Source of the DNA: Streptomyces spiralis
GTDB taxonomy: Bacteria > Actinomycetota > Actinomycetes > Streptomycetales > Streptomycetaceae
Assembly (NCBI RefSeq): GCF_014654675.1
Contig: NZ_BNBC01000008.1
Span: 158,331-222,330 of the forward strand
DNA length: 64,000 nucleotides
Direction: 5' to 3'
Made by a program: the position numbers and the translations under genes. Below the pieces are notes generated by a model, which saw nothing but the letters and a program-made list of their open reading frames with translations, was not told the DNA's origin and searched no databases. Below are positions 51,383 to 60,306 of this stretch, piece after piece (the first letter of the stretch is position 1; every line of letters begins with the position of its first letter).

Positions 51383-52288
51383 TCAGTAGCTCATGCGCAT
51401 GCCGTGGGTGAAGTTCTCGTAGTAGCCGCCGCCGTCGCCGAGGTGGGACATGTGGTGTGGCTTGGCGCTCTGCCCGCCGTAGACCCCGCCGTGGGCCATG
51501 TCGATCTGGGCGTTGTGCATGAGCGAGAAGTGCAGGTGGGGTTCGAAGCCGCCGGTGCCGCCGACCTTGCCGATGACGGTGTTGTTGCCGATGCGGGCTC
51601 CGGTTGTCACATCGACGTGGCTGAGGCGGCAGACCACGCTCCACCAGCCGCCGCCGTGGTCCACGACGTCGGTGTTGCCGCACGTGGACCAGCCGTCGGT
51701 GGCGGGGCCGGCGTAGACGACGCGGTCGGCGCCGTCGGGGGCCAGCACCGCATCACCTTGGTTGAGGGTGAAGTCCAGGGCGTACTGCTGGTTCATCGAC
51801 CCGGGCGCGTGGCAGCCGACGTGGTAGCCCTGCCCGAAGTAGCCGCCCTGCTGGTAGGCCACCCAGCTGCCGGTGTTGGCCTGGCGGGTTCAGGGCACCT
51901 GCAGGTACTTGTTCATCGGCCAGTCGGTGCAGCGGGCCAGCGTGTTGGGGTAAGGAGTGCCGCCGCCGGACTGGCCGCCGCAGGCGGGCGCCTGGGGGGT
52001 GACGTCGCCACCGGTGTCCAGCCACACGTCCGCGATGTAGCCGGTCCCTCCGTTGCAGCTGTTCTGGTCCCAGTAGGACTTGGTGCCGCCCCAGCCGGAG
52101 ACGGTGGCCCCGGTGGCGTAGCAGGAGACCGTGTAGCGCTGCCCGGTGGCTGCGGTGCCCAGCGCCGCGGAGCCGGTGTTGGCGGCGGAGCGCACCGTGA
52201 CGTTGGGCTGGGCTTTGACCGTGCCGGTCAAGGCCCTGGTGCTGCTGTGGTGAGCGTCCGGCTGCGGTCGGTGGTACTCGCCGGTCAT
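51383..52288 (-). pseudogene. M23-type peptidase with SH3-like domain, interrupted by in-frame TGA
   Basis: The first part (52288-51890) has an SH3-like region (GTVKAQPNVTVRSAANTGSA to YIADVWLDTGG) and ends NKYLQVP followed by TGA at 51890-51892. The same frame continues TRQANTGSWVAYQQGGYFGQ and into an M23 metallopeptidase-like domain: CHAPGSMNQQYALDF (Asp ligand), PHLHFSLMHN (HxH ligand), and VIGKVGGTGG between. Relatives would read Trp at the stop (LQVPW), so a TGG to TGA change is likely. A GTG at 51862 could restart the second part. No signal peptide is seen at the annotated start. Probable cell-wall hydrolase, now split. Confidence 0.75.
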
Positions 52289-52322
52289 CTGGTCAGTACT
52301 CCTGGCGTGCGGGTGCGGTGGT

Positions 52323-53708
52323 TCAGCCGGTGATGGCCGGCATGTCGGGGCCGATCGTCAAGGTCACGGTGGTGGCCGCCTGTGTGGACGGGGTGGGTGT
52401 CAGGCCGGGCAGGTGGCCGGCGAGTGCCTGGGCCTGCTCCGACCGGCCCGGGGCGTAGGAGAGCGTCGTGTTGTCAACGGAGCTGGGAGCGTTGCCGGTG
52501 GCCGTGATCTGGAAACCGAGGGCGCGCAGCTGGTCGGCGACCTTCAGCGCCGCGCCCGTGGTCCCGGTGCCGTTGAGGACGGTGACGTGCACGGTGCTCG
52601 CCGGGACGGGCAGGTGGGCGGTTGCCTTCTTCAGGTCGACCTTGGTCGTCTCATGGTCGTGGTTCAGGGCGCTGAACAGTTGCCGGGCGGCGGGCTGCTG
52701 CCAGGTGACGTTGGCCTTGTCGGTGGGCACGTCGCGCTCGCGCGGGTAGTTGGGGACGGTCAGGAAGGAGATCCGGTCGGTGGCTATGCCCTTCACGCTG
52801 GAGGCCAGGCCGTAGAGCTGCTTGATGCCGGCCAGGTCCGGGTCCGTGGTCAGCGACTTGGTGGCGGAGTTCAGGAAGCCGTAGAGGGCGGTGGGGTCGT
52901 AGAGCTTCGACTTGGCGCGGTCGGCGAGGGACTGCATGAATTCCTGCTGGCGTCCGATGCGTCCGATGTCGGAGCCGTCGCCGATGCTGTAGCGGGCGCG
53001 GACGTAGCCGAGGGCCTTGTCGTCCTTGACGATCTGGCAGCCGGCCTTGAGGTCGAGGTGGGCCTTCTTGTCGTGTATGGCCTGCTGGGGGCAGACCTGG
53101 ACGCCGCCGAGGGCGTCGACCATGCCGGTGAATCCGCGGAAGTCGACGATCAGGAAGTGGTCGATGCGCACCTGGGTGTTGGCCTCGACGGTCTTGATGG
53201 TGCAGGCGGCGGCCTTGGCGGTGTCTCCCGTGGTGCCGCCGATGGCGAACGCCTCGTTGATCTTGAAGTGGTGGGCCGCGAACGTCGTGCCGTTCCCGCG
53301 GTCGCAGGCGGGGATCTGCACCCAGGAGTCGCGCGGGAAGGAGACGACGGTGGCCCATTTCCCGTTGCCGCCGGTGTGCAGCAGCATCAGGGTGTCGGAC
53401 TGCATCGTGGTCAGGTTCTTGCCGTAGGCATCCCCCAGGCCTTTGCGGCTGTCGGAGCCGATGACCAGGATGTTCTGGCCGCCGGCGGCGGCCTTGGGGC
53501 GGTTGTCGCCCAGTGCGTTGCTGACGTCGGCGCCCTTGATGTTGCCGTTGAGATGCGTGTACGCCCAGCCGCCGACGGCAGCCGTGGCCAGGACGAGGAC
53601 CGAGGCGGCGAGCGCCACCCAACGACCGGTCCGCCGCTTGGGACGCCTGCGCCGGCGTGGTCCGGCCGGGGTCTCCCGACGGGCGGTTCTGCGTGCGTGT
53701 CCTGCCAT
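52323..53708 (-). CDS. LytR-CpsA-Psr (LCP) family glycopolymer ligase
   Basis: A 461-residue protein: a basic cytoplasmic N-terminus (RRRRRPKRRTGRW), one membrane helix (VALAASVLVLATAAVGGWAY), and the LCP domain with NILVIGSDSRKG, the Arg/Asp motif SFPRDSWVQIP and the conserved late YVRARYSIGDGSDIGRIGRQQEF (read in parts). A C-terminal LytR_C domain (VHVTVLNGTGTTGAALKVADQL) follows at ~370-455. LCP enzymes attach glycopolymers such as teichoic-acid-like chains or arabinogalactan to peptidoglycan. ATG 53708; the frame extends upstream. Next to a cell-wall peptidase gene. Confidence 0.93.
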   Translation of the reverse strand: MAGHARRTARRETPAGPRRRRRPKRRTGRWVALAASVLVLATAAVGGWAYTHLNGNIKGADVSNALGDNRPKAAAGGQNILVIGSDSRKGLGDAYGKNLTTMQSDTLMLLHTGGNGKWATVVSFPRDSWVQIPACDRGNGTTFAAHHFKINEAFAIGGTTGDTAKAAACTIKTVEANTQVRIDHFLIVDFRGFTGMVDALGGVQVCPQQAIHDKKAHLDLKAGCQIVKDDKALGYVRARYSIGDGSDIGRIGRQQEFMQSLADRAKSKLYDPTALYGFLNSATKSLTTDPDLAGIKQLYGLASSVKGIATDRISFLTVPNYPRERDVPTDKANVTWQQPAARQLFSALNHDHETTKVDLKKATAHLPVPASTVHVTVLNGTGTTGAALKVADQLRALGFQITATGNAPSSVDNTTLSYAPGRSEQAQALAGHLPGLTPTPSTQAATTVTLTIGPDMPAITG

Positions 53709-53846
53709 AGCCGGGGGTGCTCCTTCGCTCGCGCCGAGTGCTGTGTCGTTCCATGGGAGTGGCCCGGCTGCCGCCCACAGGCGTTCGCAGGCGGCAGCGT
53801 GGTCCGTGCCGCCGCCGGGGCCGGGCGGCGGCACGGGCATGCCCGG

Positions 53847-54905
53847 TCAGCTGAGGATGGGGATCAGACCGAGGGCGAAGAGGACGTAGAAGCCGGCCGC
53901 GACGGCCAGGCGTGCGGGGGTGAGCTTGTGCGCGCGCATGGTCAACAGCAGGTAGACGATCGCCGCCATGGTGATCAGTCCGGACCACAGCAGGGCGCCG
54001 TCGAAGTGCCACTTCGTGAAGAGAAGACCCAGGCCTGAGGGGACGGTGGCCTGGATCATCATCGCGCCGGAGATGTTCGCCAGGGCCAGTTGAGTCTTGC
54101 CCTGGCGGACCCAGATCACCGCGTTCATGATCTCGGGGAGTTCGGTGGCGATCGGGGACAGCAGCAGGGCGGTCACCGAGGCGGACAGGCCGATCATCGG
54201 GCCGATGGCATCCAGCTGCTTCACGAACAGCTGCGACGCGAAGAAGATCACCACCAGGGTGAGCAGCGTCTGGGCGATGACGGCCCAGGTGGCCGGGGAC
54301 GCGGCCTTGGGCTGGAACTTCAGCGGCTCCAGCTCCACCTCCTCACCGTCCTCGTCCTGGCCGCCGCGGATCTCCCGCCAGAAGTAGACCGCGTACGCGG
54401 CGAAGAAGAGCAGACCGAGGACGGGCTTGAAAGCGAACGCGACCAGGCCGAGCGCCACCTTCACAACGAAGATCGGCAAGAACCACTTCTGGTCCTTGGC
54501 CAGCCGCTTCATGTCCTTCTCACTGCCCAGGGCGAGAGTGTCCACGTCCTCGTCCGGGACGCTGGAGGGCATGCCGGCGAGGGCCGGCACCCGCACATGC
54601 TCCTTGCGGCGCTTGAGGAGCAGCATCGCGCCGGTGACGCCGTAGGCGACGGTGGCCAGGGCCAGCGGTCCGCCCATCGCGGCGCCCACTCCGATGTTCT
54701 TGGCTTCCTCGGTGCCGCCGGTGGTGACCGCGACGAGGGTGACCACGGACTCGGGCAGGGCGGTGCCGAAGGCGGCCAGGATCGTGCCGACCGCCATCTT
54801 CCCCACGTTCAGGCGCTCGCCCAGCCACTCCACGGCGTTGACGAACCACTCGCAGGAGAGGTAGATCGCGACCGCGCAGACGATCAGCAACAAGAAATGG
54901 ATCAC
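53847..54905 (-). CDS. Sodium/calcium-type cation antiporter (CaCA family)
   Basis: A 352-residue membrane protein with two inverted alpha-repeats: GTILAAFGTALPESVVTLVAV in the first half (read in two parts) and LLLSPIATELPEIMNAVIWVR in the second. The acidic residues in ALPE and ELPE are the ion-binding positions. Between the halves is a cytoplasmic loop with an acidic stretch (GGQDEDGEEVELEPL). Members exchange Ca2+ for Na+ or H+. It starts MIHFLLLIVCAVAIYL and stands upstream of the LCP gene by ~140 bp on the same strand. Confidence 0.9.
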   Translation of the reverse strand: MIHFLLLIVCAVAIYLSCEWFVNAVEWLGERLNVGKMAVGTILAAFGTALPESVVTLVAVTTGGTEEAKNIGVGAAMGGPLALATVAYGVTGAMLLLKRRKEHVRVPALAGMPSSVPDEDVDTLALGSEKDMKRLAKDQKWFLPIFVVKVALGLVAFAFKPVLGLLFFAAYAVYFWREIRGGQDEDGEEVELEPLKFQPKAASPATWAVIAQTLLTLVVIFFASQLFVKQLDAIGPMIGLSASVTALLLSPIATELPEIMNAVIWVRQGKTQLALANISGAMMIQATVPSGLGLLFTKWHFDGALLWSGLITMAAIVYLLLTMRAHKLTPARLAVAAGFYVLFALGLIPILS

Positions 54906-55341
54906 AGGTCTCGTTCAGCCTTCCCGCACCGGCGGGGCTTCGAGACGACCGCGCGAAAAGGGGACGGCGGCAGCTTCGACCCCGCCGACACGACATACGT
55001 CGTCGATAAAGGGCCGAAGGTCTCGCCCACCCGCACACGATCGGCGCGGGCCCGGTCACCGGGAACCCGGCGCTGGGCTCCAGTGTGTCGACGACCGGTA
55101 TCTCGGGGCTACTCCCCTTCGCAGGCGCCCACAATACACTCCGTGCCGAGTCACCGGTGTGACCGGTGGCACTCTGCTCGGCCACCCTCGATCCGGCATG
55201 GGCGCCACGCCGGCGCTGCTGCCCGGCTCGGATGAGCAGGGTCAGGCGGTGGTCCACCGGCGACTGGCCAGCTCGAGTATTTTCTCCAAGAAATAGGCAT
55301 TCAGGGGTTTCGACCATTTTTATTAGCGATACGATCGTGTC
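54906..55341. other. Divergent spacer of about 430 bp with dyads
   Basis: No gene. CACCGGT-GTG-ACCGGTG (55152-55168) is a perfect interrupted dyad, and ACGATCGT (55331-55338) is a palindrome just before the HTH regulator start. The AT-rich tract at 55270-55330 is a likely promoter for the regulator. The rest looks non-coding. Confidence 0.5.
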
Positions 55342-56079
55342 GTGGGATTGGACCACGGTTCGTTGACCACTCTCGCCGCCCTCGGCGACGATCTGCGCCG
55401 CCGCATGTTCGAGTTCATCCGGCAGGAGCGGCGTCCGGTCACGCGCGAGGAGGTGGCCGACGACCTCGGCATCTCCCGCAAGCTGGCGGCCTTCCACCTG
55501 GACAAGCTGGTAGCGGTCGGCCTGCTCCAAGCCCACTACGGATCATCCACAGGCATCCGGAAGGTCGGCCGCAGACCGAAGATGTACGAGCCGGTGGCCG
55601 AGGCCATCGCGGTCACCATCCCCGAGCGCCGCTACGGCATGCTCGCCGACGTCCTCACTGAAGCCGTCATGACCGAAGCCGGGGACGAATCGGCCCGCGA
55701 CGCCGCGCTTCGTGTGGCGTATCGGCGCGGGGAGTCCCTCGGCGGCGCGGAGCGGGAACGGGTACGCCCCGGGCGGCTCGGCGCCGAGCGAGGGCTGAGT
55801 CTGGCTGCCGACATGCTGGAGAAGTTCGGATACGAGCCGGAGCGCGCCGCCCCCACCTTGCTGCGGCTGCGCAACTGCCCCTTCCACCCCCTGGCGGCCA
55901 AGGCCCCGGAATTGGTCTGCGCCGTCAACCAGGCTTTCCTGGCCGGATATCTGCACGGCCTGGGGAGTGACAAGAACACAGCGGTGCTCGCCCCGCGACC
56001 CGACGCGTGCTGCGTCGAGCTCCGCGCGGACGGCGTGGGCCAGGACGCCTCGGAATCCGGAACCGCCTGCGGGCGGTGA
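55342..56079 (+). CDS. HTH regulator with C-terminal Cys-rich (SufR-like) domain
   Basis: A 245-residue protein with an ArsR/DeoR-like winged HTH (LAALGDDLRRRMFEFI, VTREEVADDLGISRKLAAFHLDKLVAVGLL read in parts). A C-terminal domain carries Cys at RNCPFHPLA, LVCAVNQAF and DACCVEL. This is the same spacing style as SufR-type regulators that bind an Fe-S cluster or haem-like ligand through such residues. GTG 55342 starts it. It is a likely redox or metal-sensing repressor, and the DoxX gene downstream is a possible target. Confidence 0.8.
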   Translation: MGLDHGSLTTLAALGDDLRRRMFEFIRQERRPVTREEVADDLGISRKLAAFHLDKLVAVGLLQAHYGSSTGIRKVGRRPKMYEPVAEAIAVTIPERRYGMLADVLTEAVMTEAGDESARDAALRVAYRRGESLGGAERERVRPGRLGAERGLSLAADMLEKFGYEPERAAPTLLRLRNCPFHPLAAKAPELVCAVNQAFLAGYLHGLGSDKNTAVLAPRPDACCVELRADGVGQDASESGTACGR

Positions 56080-56212
56080 GCCGGCCCGGGGGGAGACGGC
56101 GGGGCCTGGAAGCACCCTTCCGCGATGGAGCAGGTGCTCACCTTCGATCAGTGGCTCGGCGCGTGATCCGAGCCGGGGGAGTACCCCATGCACGTGCTCA
56201 TCGGAGCATCCC

Positions 56213-56785
56213 ATGGCTGCGAAAAGTTACACAGCGAAGAGTTACATGAACCCGGCTTCTCCCCCTACGGAAAGGACAGAGCGACACACCGCCACGCTGA
56301 GGTCATCACCCTCCGACTGGGGGCTCCTGCTGCTCCGGCTGACATTCGGACTGCTGATGGCAGGGCACGGCGCTCAGAAACTGTTCGGGATTTTCGGCGG
56401 AAAGGGTCTGACGGCGACCGGCATGGGATTCGCCGCCCTCGGGTACCGCCCGGGGAAGCTCTTTGCCGTGATCTGCGGCCTGTCCGAATTCCTCGGCGGC
56501 CTCGGTCTGGCCGTGGGGCTGCTCACCCCGCTCGCGGCCGCCGCGCTGATCGGCGTCATGATCAATGCGATGGCCACCGTGACGGGTGCCAACGGCCTGT
56601 GGGAGACCGACGGCGGTGTGGAGTACAGCGTCGGCATCGCCGTCGTCGCCTTGTCCATTGCCACCATCGGTCCCGGGCGGCTCGCCCTTGACCGGTTCTT
56701 CCGCTGGGGTGCCGGCGGGTGGGTCGAGGGCGCCTTGGCCCTGGGCCTCGGCGGAATCGCTGCCGCCATTGTCCTGAGTCTCTGA
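56213..56785 (+). CDS. DoxX-family membrane protein
   Basis: A 190-residue protein of the DoxX family with four helices: LLLRLTFGLLMAGHGAQKLFG, LFAVICGLSEFLGGLGLAVG, AAALIGVMINAMATVT and EYSVGIAVVALSIATIGPG (all read in parts). DoxX members are linked to membrane redox and thiol-stress responses. GGAG sits six nt before ATG 56213; an ATG 11 codons later is an alternative. It follows the SufR-like regulator by ~130 bp on the same strand. Confidence 0.88.
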   Translation: MAAKSYTAKSYMNPASPPTERTERHTATLRSSPSDWGLLLLRLTFGLLMAGHGAQKLFGIFGGKGLTATGMGFAALGYRPGKLFAVICGLSEFLGGLGLAVGLLTPLAAAALIGVMINAMATVTGANGLWETDGGVEYSVGIAVVALSIATIGPGRLALDRFFRWGAGGWVEGALALGLGGIAAAIVLSL

Positions 56786-56792
56786 ACGTTCG

Positions 56793-56859
56793 GGAAACCG
56801 CCGTCACCTGCAACCGATCACCGAGAGCTCGATTCCCGATCGCAGGTGGCGGCCTTTCC
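56793..56859. terminator. Long imperfect hairpin after doxX
   Basis: 56793-56811 (GGAAACCGCCGTCACCTGC) pairs with 56841-56859 apart from small mismatches, beginning 8 bp after the DoxX stop. It fits an intrinsic terminator. Confidence 0.6.
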
Positions 56860-57096
56860 GTCCGTTCAGTCATGTGGTGCTGCAGGTGTGCCGAAGGCGA
56901 CCCTCGCGCTCATCGACATCGCTTCCTGCTCGGTGGTGCAGGTGCACGGCCTGCCCGGCGGTCGACAGGAAACCCCCGCGCCGATGCCTCAGGGTGGGCT
57001 CACATGTCCGCAGGGCTGGTTGGCCCTTCCGATCGGTTGTTGGCCCCGCTGCGACTTGGGCCCGCTGTCTTCCGATCAAGTAGCGGGATCCTGGCC
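56860..57096. other. Spacer without a gene
   Basis: About 240 bp between convergent genes. Short frames on both strands are inconsistent and no regulatory dyad stands out. Confidence 0.4.
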
Positions 57097-57131
57097 GGCG
57101 TCGTCCTCAATTTCTGCTTGAGGACGACGCC
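57097..57131. terminator. Perfect 14-bp hairpin after the quinone-reductase gene
   Basis: 57097-57110 pairs perfectly with 57118-57131, with a 7-nt loop. It starts ~10 bp from the minus-strand stop at 57142. Confidence 0.82.
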
Positions 57132-57141
57132 CCGCTGGTTC

Positions 57142-58035
57142 TCAGATAACCAGGACCCGCCGCCCGCGTGTGTGACCGGCCTGGCTGTCGATGTGCGCCG
57201 CCGCGGCCTCGGCGAGCGTGTACGACTTCTCGACCGGGATGTGGAGCTTTCCCCGCGAGATGAGGCGGACGGCTTCGGCGAGCGCTTCCGGCATGCTCCC
57301 GGCCACGCCGGAGAATCGGACACCGAGCTCCGGCGCGCCGAGATCGGCGATGGAGACCACCTTCTGCGGGTCCCCGGTCAGTTCGACGAGCTCGCGGATC
57401 ACGCCCGAGCCGGCCAGGTCGAGGGCTGTGTCGACATGGCCGAGCTGCCGCACCCGCTCGACCCAGCCCTCGCCGTATGTCGTGGCGAGGGCGCCCAGGC
57501 TGCGCAGATAGTCCTGGTTCGCTGCCCCAGCGGTCCCGATCGCCGTGATGCCGCGGTCGCGGGCGATCTGCAGCACCGCCGATCCGACTCCCCCGGACGC
57601 GCCGCTGACCAGCAGCGTCTGCCCGGGCCGCACACCGACCTCGCGGATGATGCGCAGCGCGGTCTCCACCACGGAGGGGTAGCCGGCCGCCTCTTCGAAC
57701 GTCAGGCCCTCGGGCATGCGGGCCCAGGCCGACAGCACGGCGAACTCGGCATATGTGCTCGTGCCTTCGCCGAACACGCGGTCGCCGACCTCGACTCCTT
57801 CGACGCCTTCACCGACCTCGTCCACCACCCCGGCGGCGTCCAGCCCGACTCCGGCGGGCAACTCGATCGGATGGGCCCCCAGGACCTGGCCTTCACGGAG
57901 CCTCCAGTCGACGGGGTTCACTCCTGCCGCCCGTACGGCGATGCGTATCTGGCCGGGGCCCGCGTGGGGATCCTCGGCATCTATGAGTTGCAGAACGTCC
58001 GGACCGCCGAACTCGGCGAAGCTCACCTTCTTCAT
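57142..58035 (-). CDS. NADPH:quinone reductase-like MDR oxidoreductase
   Basis: A 297-residue medium-chain reductase without zinc-ligand Cys: VSFAEFGGPDVLQLID start, AAGVNPVDWRLREGQ, GLDAAGVVDEVGEGVEGVEVGDRVFG, and the NADPH motif LLVSGASGGVGSAVLQIA. It likely reduces quinones or other activated alkenes. Divergent from a TetR gene with a CTAACCGTTAG dyad between them, a common Streptomyces pairing for stress-induced reductases. Confidence 0.92.
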   Translation of the reverse strand: MKKVSFAEFGGPDVLQLIDAEDPHAGPGQIRIAVRAAGVNPVDWRLREGQVLGAHPIELPAGVGLDAAGVVDEVGEGVEGVEVGDRVFGEGTSTYAEFAVLSAWARMPEGLTFEEAAGYPSVVETALRIIREVGVRPGQTLLVSGASGGVGSAVLQIARDRGITAIGTAGAANQDYLRSLGALATTYGEGWVERVRQLGHVDTALDLAGSGVIRELVELTGDPQKVVSIADLGAPELGVRFSGVAGSMPEALAEAVRLISRGKLHIPVEKSYTLAEAAAAHIDSQAGHTRGRRVLVI

Positions 58036-58050
58036 GCGGCGACCGTAACA

Positions 58051-58061
58051 CTAACCGTTAG
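58051..58061. promoter_or_regulatory. Candidate TetR operator
   Basis: CTAACCGTTAG is a near-perfect 11-bp dyad 16 bp upstream of the quinone-reductase start, with a half-related CCCGTTATGG at 58071-58080. Confidence 0.55.
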
Positions 58062-58104
58062 GGTTTTGAACCCGTTATGGATTTGCACCTGATAGCGTGA
58101 GGGC

Positions 58105-58710
58105 ATGACCGTGCCGACCGGACGCCGTGAGCGCAAGAAGGCCGCGACCCGCCAGAAGATCGCCGACGCCGCCCTGCGGCTCTTCCTGGAGCAGGGGTAC
58201 GACGCGGTGGGCATCCGTGACGTGGCCGCCGAGGCCGACGTGGCCGTCACCACGCTCTTCTCCCACTTCGCCTCGAAAGAGGCCCTGGTCTTCGAACAGG
58301 ACGAAGACTTCGAGCAGCGCCTCACGCGGGCGGTCACCGACCGGGCGCCGCACGAGCCGCTCATCCCCGCGCTGCGCCACGAGATCCAGGCCTTGGTGCG
58401 ACACTGCACGGCGGACAGCGTCGCCCCGATCTGGCGCATGATCGACGCATCACCCGCCCTGCGGAAGTACGAAGAGTCGATGAGACTGCGCCACGCGGAG
58501 TCGCTGGCAACGGCCATCGCCGCCGATCCCGACCTGTCAGTGACCCCAACGGCCGCCAGGGCGATCGCGAGGTTCGTGATCGACGCCTATTCACTGGCCC
58601 GTGAGGCGACCGATCCGCAGGCCGCGGTGGGCGAGATCTTTCAGATGATCGAGGCGGCCTGGGTCGTCACCTGTCCCTCCGCAAACTCCACCGGCACAGC
58701 CAGACCATAG
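58105..58710 (+). CDS. TetR-family regulator
   Basis: A 201-residue TetR protein: HTH from residue ~12 to 58 (ATRQKIADAALRLFLEQGYD, AAEADVAVTTLFSHFASKEALVF in parts), and a helical C-terminal domain with YEESMRLRHAESLATAIA. The start ATG at 58105 is 69 bp from the divergent quinone-reductase gene, its presumed target. The last ~10 residues are polar and probably disordered. Confidence 0.93.
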   Translation: MTVPTGRRERKKAATRQKIADAALRLFLEQGYDAVGIRDVAAEADVAVTTLFSHFASKEALVFEQDEDFEQRLTRAVTDRAPHEPLIPALRHEIQALVRHCTADSVAPIWRMIDASPALRKYEESMRLRHAESLATAIAADPDLSVTPTAARAIARFVIDAYSLAREATDPQAAVGEIFQMIEAAWVVTCPSANSTGTARP

Positions 58711-59179
58711 TCAGGACTCGACCCTGCCCGCGTATGCGCCGTTTCGCCGAACCCCAGCCACAGAGCAGATCAGCGGGCGAGTCGACCTTGACCGTTCTGA
58801 CCGGTGACCGTGGCCGCATAGCCTTACGGGCGGTCGGGCTGCGACCGGCCCCCATGAGCAGGACCAGCCGATGCCCTTCGGGGCCACCTGTCGTCCGCCA
58901 TCGGGGGCAACAGCCCTTCTTCGCAAGCTGCTGACCCCCGGCTACTGAACGTTGCGAGACCGTCTATCAATCTTCGTCACAGGCGCCACGGGCCCGGTAG
59001 GGTCGCTCCGGCGTCACAGTTATGCCGGTAACAGCGACAGTCGCTCCCTCATCAGGAGCCAGCCGGCCCTCGCGGGCGTGGAACTGCCGGGCGGCGGCCA
59101 TGTTCCGCTCCCACGCGGCACTCTGAGAACGCCGTGGTGGGCCGTTCGTTCTCGCCCTCCGGCTCCAATCCGATTCCGC
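58711..59179. other. Spacer with an NmrA/SDR N-terminal scrap
   Basis: No intact gene. Around 58960-59100 the plus strand reads IFVTGATGPVGS and, after register changes, SLIRSQPALAGVELPGG, like the first ~40 residues of an NmrA-type NAD(P)-binding protein. The remainder of that gene is missing. The rest reads as non-coding. Confidence 0.4.
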
Positions 59180-59704
59180 TTACCTCCGCACGCGTTTCCA
59201 TTTGCGCTTGCGGGCGTGCCACACGATCCGAATGGTCGAACGACCGCGAGCCCCCTCGATGAGGCTGACGAGGTCCCGCTCCAGGGCAGTGTGCGCGTCT
59301 TCTGGGAGGTTCCCCGGGATTTCGACCGTCAGCCGGCCGTCGGACGTCTGCAGGACCACGAGTGTCCAGCGGCCGTGCAGTTCCCGGTCGGCGAGCAGGG
59401 ATCTCAGTTTGGCGCGGAAGGCTTCATGTACGGCCGTAGCGGCCTGACTTGCGACACTTTGGAGAAAGGGAGCCACTACGTAGGTCACCAGAAGGACGGA
59501 CACGAACTCCGGGCCGATCTTGGCCTCGTAGGACCCGTCAGGGGCGTCATCGAGAGTCGCCCGAACGCGCCTGTTGCGGCGCGGGGCTTGGGATGCGGTC
59601 GTCGGCTCCCCGTGCTTCTTGATCCGCCTGTATCGATCCACGTACAGGGGAGGCACCCGGTAGTACTCGGCTCCCGCTTCCCACACCTCAGCGCCGGACT
59701 GCAT
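59180..59704 (-). CDS. Hypothetical protein with one membrane segment (174 aa)
   Basis: It starts at ATG 59704 (MQSGAEVWEAGAEYYRVPPLYVD). Residues ~35-60 are basic, then a hydrophobic stretch (FVSVLLVTYVVAPFLQSVASQ, ~75-95) precedes a soluble alpha/beta tail (AFRAKLRSLLADREL, WTLVVLQTSDGRLTVEIPGNLPE) and a very basic C-terminus (HARKRKWKRVRR). The tail resembles the small effector-associated constant domains found in bacterial conflict systems, but I am not sure. It is next to an IS5 fragment. Confidence 0.55.
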   Translation of the reverse strand: MQSGAEVWEAGAEYYRVPPLYVDRYRRIKKHGEPTTASQAPRRNRRVRATLDDAPDGSYEAKIGPEFVSVLLVTYVVAPFLQSVASQAATAVHEAFRAKLRSLLADRELHGRWTLVVLQTSDGRLTVEIPGNLPEDAHTALERDLVSLIEGARGRSTIRIVWHARKRKWKRVRR

Positions 59705-59829
59705 ACGGCCCACCCCCTCGACGCAAGGGTAGGAGAGGCCGGTGCGGCAGGGGAGTCTTCGGCGGAGCACGGAGGGGCTGTTCCGGTCAGCTGACCGATC
59801 CCCAGCACTGAACTGGTGGCACATCGGAT

Positions 59830-59950
59830 GCGGCGGGGCAGCCGGGGCGGCAGACCACCGGCCTTCGACCAGGAGGCCTACAAGCAGCGCAACACCGTCG
59901 AGCGGTGCATCAACCGGCTGAAGCAATGGCGAGGCATCGCCATCCGACGT
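59830..59950 (+). pseudogene. IS5-family transposase C-terminal scrap
   Basis: The plus strand reads [30 protein letters not shown] (in pieces), a hallmark of IS5-type transposases just before the third catalytic residue (the Glu of VERCINRLK). After IAIR the frame is lost. Only about 40 residues survive. Confidence 0.75.
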
Positions 59951-60281
59951 TCATCGCCGACAGGGCGCCTTCCTCGGCATCGACCCCCGCCGCCTCACCC
60001 CGGCACGGGCCGGACCGCTACGCACAACCGGCTACCGGGCCCGCATCCACCCCCACTCCCCGACCCGAGCCCGGTGCTCCTCCTGCGGGGGAGCCGACCG
60101 TCGCGACCCGGATCGTCGACGCACCCGGCCTGGGCTGCCGTTCAAGGCCACAGCATCGGCCTTGAACTCGTCCGAGTAGTCCTTCATTCCATCGGCGGTG
60201 GTCTCGCTTTCTCCGGATCAAGTGGATCCAGTGTCGCGTGTCCACCATTCAGGGGAGGCTCCGGGGGCTCGCCACGGACTT
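59951..60281. other. Decayed sequence, about 330 bp
   Basis: A plus-strand reading near 59950-60165 has [21 protein letters not shown], a Cys pair style seen in zinc-ribbon nuclease or transposase domains, but there is no start and no continuing family pattern. I regard it as mobile-element debris between the IS5 scrap and the tetR gene. Confidence 0.35.
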
Positions 60282-60306
60282 GATCCACAGGTCGTGACTA
60301 TTGCTC
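60282..60306. repeat. IS-end-like 25-mer, copy 2
   Basis: Nearly identical (23/25) and in the same orientation to 32758-32782. It overlaps the last codons and stop of the minus-strand tetR gene, so an insertion end may have supplied that stop. Confidence 0.5.

Noticed and set aside
51383..51892. Selenocysteine or recoded TGA in the M23 gene
   Set aside because: The position corresponds to Trp, not a catalytic Cys/Sec, and no SECIS-like hairpin or selenocysteine genes are seen. A nonsense mutation or sequencing error is simpler.
52413..54038. 541-residue plus-strand frame antisense to the LCP gene
   Set aside because: Shadow of an unambiguous LCP gene with membrane helix and catalytic Arg motifs.
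56719..58092. 457-residue plus-strand frame antisense to the quinone reductase
   Set aside because: Shadow; the minus strand carries intact MDR motifs and a terminator.
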